This document shows positions 62,986-64,000 of a stretch of 64,000 nt of DNA, piece by piece (position 1 is the first letter of the stretch; every line of letters begins with the position of its first letter). The notes below the pieces were generated by a model that was given only the letters and a program-made list of their open reading frames with translations, made no database searches and was not told the origin of the DNA. Both the position numbers and the translations under genes were made by a program. Where the stretch lies: positions 284,775 through 348,774 of the forward strand of contig NZ_WBMS02000003.1 of the NCBI RefSeq assembly GCF_008923205.2, in the 5' to 3' direction. The DNA is from Actinomadura physcomitrii (GTDB taxonomy: Bacteria; Actinomycetota; Actinomycetes; Streptosporangiales; Streptosporangiaceae).

Positions 62986-63795
62986 TCAGCTCGCCGGTCG
63001 GCCCGTCGCCGTTACCGCCTCCATCGCGTCGATGAGAGTCTTGTGCAGGTCGACAACGAAGTCCCGGCTCACCGCGTTGGTCGGTACGACGAACTGCCCG
63101 GCGGCCAGCCCGTCGAATGCCGCCGCGGCCACGACATCGGCGTCCTGCCCGTAGGTTTGCAGAATGGACGCGAATGCCGGGTCCTTCGACGCGTAGTCCG
63201 CCAGCCGTTCCGTCCGCACGTAACTCGGGCACAGCAAGGAGACCTGGATGTCATCTTCGGCGAGGTCGCGCCGGAGGGACGCGGCCAACCCGAGCACCGC
63301 ATGCTTGGAAGTGGTGTACGCGGTCATCGGCGGCACGTAAGGCGGCACTCCGAGCGAGTGTTCAGAGCCGGTGATGAGCACCGAGGCGGGCCGGCCCGCG
63401 GCGCGCGTGCGTCGCAGCGCAGGCAGAAAGGCCTGAACCGTGTGAAAGACGCCGAGGACGTTGACGGCCAGCACATTGCTGAAATCGCTGCTGGCCAACG
63501 TGTCGACAGTGCCGCCGATGCCGGTGCCGGCGTTCGCGCACACGACGTCGACAGTGCCGTCGTCGAAAAGCTCGTCGGCGAGCGCGCGTACCGCTTCGGC
63601 ATCGCGGACGTCGGCCACGCACGATCGCGCGGTTGCACCGGCGGCGTGGATCATGTCGGCCGTCTCTGCCGGATCGGTGACATCGACGGCGATCAGGTCG
63701 GCCCCCCGGCGCGCGGCCTCGAGCGCCAGAGCGCGGCCGACCCCGGTGGCCGCCCCGGTCACGAGGACGGTGGCTCCTGACAGCGAAGCGGTCAT
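62986..63795 (-). CDS. Short-chain dehydrogenase/reductase
   Basis: 269 residues. TGAATGVG, NAGTGI, the active Ser in ITGSEHS and YTTSK are visible. ATG at 63795; 14 more codons are open upstream to 63837. It lies between the partial LLM gene and the SCP2/hydrolase fusion. The 199-base gap at 62787-62985 shows no gene. Confidence 0.86.
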   Translation of the reverse strand: MTASLSGATVLVTGAATGVGRALALEAARRGADLIAVDVTDPAETADMIHAAGATARSCVADVRDAEAVRALADELFDDGTVDVVCANAGTGIGGTVDTLASSDFSNVLAVNVLGVFHTVQAFLPALRRTRAAGRPASVLITGSEHSLGVPPYVPPMTAYTTSKHAVLGLAASLRRDLAEDDIQVSLLCPSYVRTERLADYASKDPAFASILQTYGQDADVVAAAAFDGLAAGQFVVPTNAVSRDFVVDLHKTLIDAMEAVTATGRPAS

Positions 63796-63843
63796 CGGAG
63801 AATTCCTGCCACTCGCGGATGAGCCGGTCCTGTGCACGTCATG

Positions 63844-64000
63844 TCATGCACCTTTCTTAAGAGAGCGCAACGCCGGCAAGACGCTGTCAATGAGCGCGGA
63901 CACCAAGGCGGTCGGCAACGTAAAGGCACCCGTGTGTGCGAGTGCCAACCGCGTGACGCCCGCATCGGCCAGGTCGGCGATCGCGGCCGCAACCTCGGCC
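63844..64000 (-). CDS. LLM-class oxidoreductase, C-terminal end (partial at right edge)
   Basis: The last 51 codons and stop of an LLM gene: AEVAAAIADLADAGVTRLAL then HTGAFTLPTALVSALIDSVL. It closely parallels the end of the gene at 59210 (HPGAFSLPSDLIETLGESVL), so the two are paralogues at either end of one operon. Confidence 0.78.
   Translation of the reverse strand, partial: AEVAAAIADLADAGVTRLALAHTGAFTLPTALVSALIDSVLPALRSLKKGA

Overview
The window is GC-rich, gene-dense DNA of actinobacterial character: many GTG/TTG starts, tightly overlapping operons, F420/LLM-type oxidoreductases, P450s paired with one-cluster ferredoxins, a PknB-type kinase with a beta-propeller and a DUF574-type methyltransferase. 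An actinomycete of the Streptosporangiales/Actinomadura kind is likely, but the genus cannot be read from the sequence. No rRNA, tRNA, CRISPR array or insertion sequence was seen.

Region 1 (1-10.1 kb) is one plus-strand catabolic operon followed by an acyl-CoA dehydrogenase pair. In order: CoA-transferase (partial), DUF35 Zn-ribbon protein, Cys-less thiolase-like protein, aldehyde dehydrogenase, amidohydrolase, ferredoxin, SDR, P450, F420-type (Ddn-like) reductase, hairpin terminator, two acyl-CoA dehydrogenases. The set resembles actinobacterial isoprenoid/steroid side-chain degradation: activation as CoA ester, dehydrogenation by a heteromeric ACAD, and retro-aldol cleavage by a thiolase-like/DUF35 pair. 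Region 2 (10.1-25.8 kb) is more ordinary: LLM oxidoreductase, MFS exporter, Ser/Thr kinase, HEAT-like protein, FUSC transporter, MerR/quinone reductase pair, GlxA-type AraC regulator beside a two-domain PfpI-like membrane protein, epoxide-hydrolase-like protein and an SDR.

Region 3 (25.8-58 kb) is the most interesting part. Short transcription units run in both directions: amidohydrolases, SDRs, a Baeyer-Villiger monooxygenase, AtuA-type proteins, aldehyde and alcohol dehydrogenases, P450s, carboxymuconolactone-decarboxylase-like proteins, a B12-binding mutase subunit and its MeaB GTPase. Most unit starts carry a recurring 13-bp dyad, consensus GNATCCWGGATNC, set against or inside a -10 box. 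I find about 16 copies in 32 kb and none in intergenic DNA outside this block. Two very similar GntR/FadR-type regulators lie in the middle of the block, each with a copy or half-site upstream. This looks like a local, dispersed regulon for a ring-opening/oxidative catabolic pathway. The substrate is unknown; a terpenoid- or steroid-like alicyclic compound is only an inference from enzyme types.

Region 4 (58-64 kb) holds a metallo-beta-lactamase-fold hydrolase (operator upstream) and a minus-strand run: LLM reductase (partial at the right edge), SDR, SCP2-like/alpha-beta hydrolase fusion, P450 broken by a frameshift, second LLM reductase and an SDR C-terminal remnant.

Several genes in regions 3 and 4 are damaged: an amidohydrolase with an internal deletion and frameshift, a DUF6282-like gene cut short, a cyclase missing its C-terminal part, the frameshifted P450, and LLM and SDR tail remnants. 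The cluster appears to be partly decaying, or the sequence carries small assembly errors at these places.
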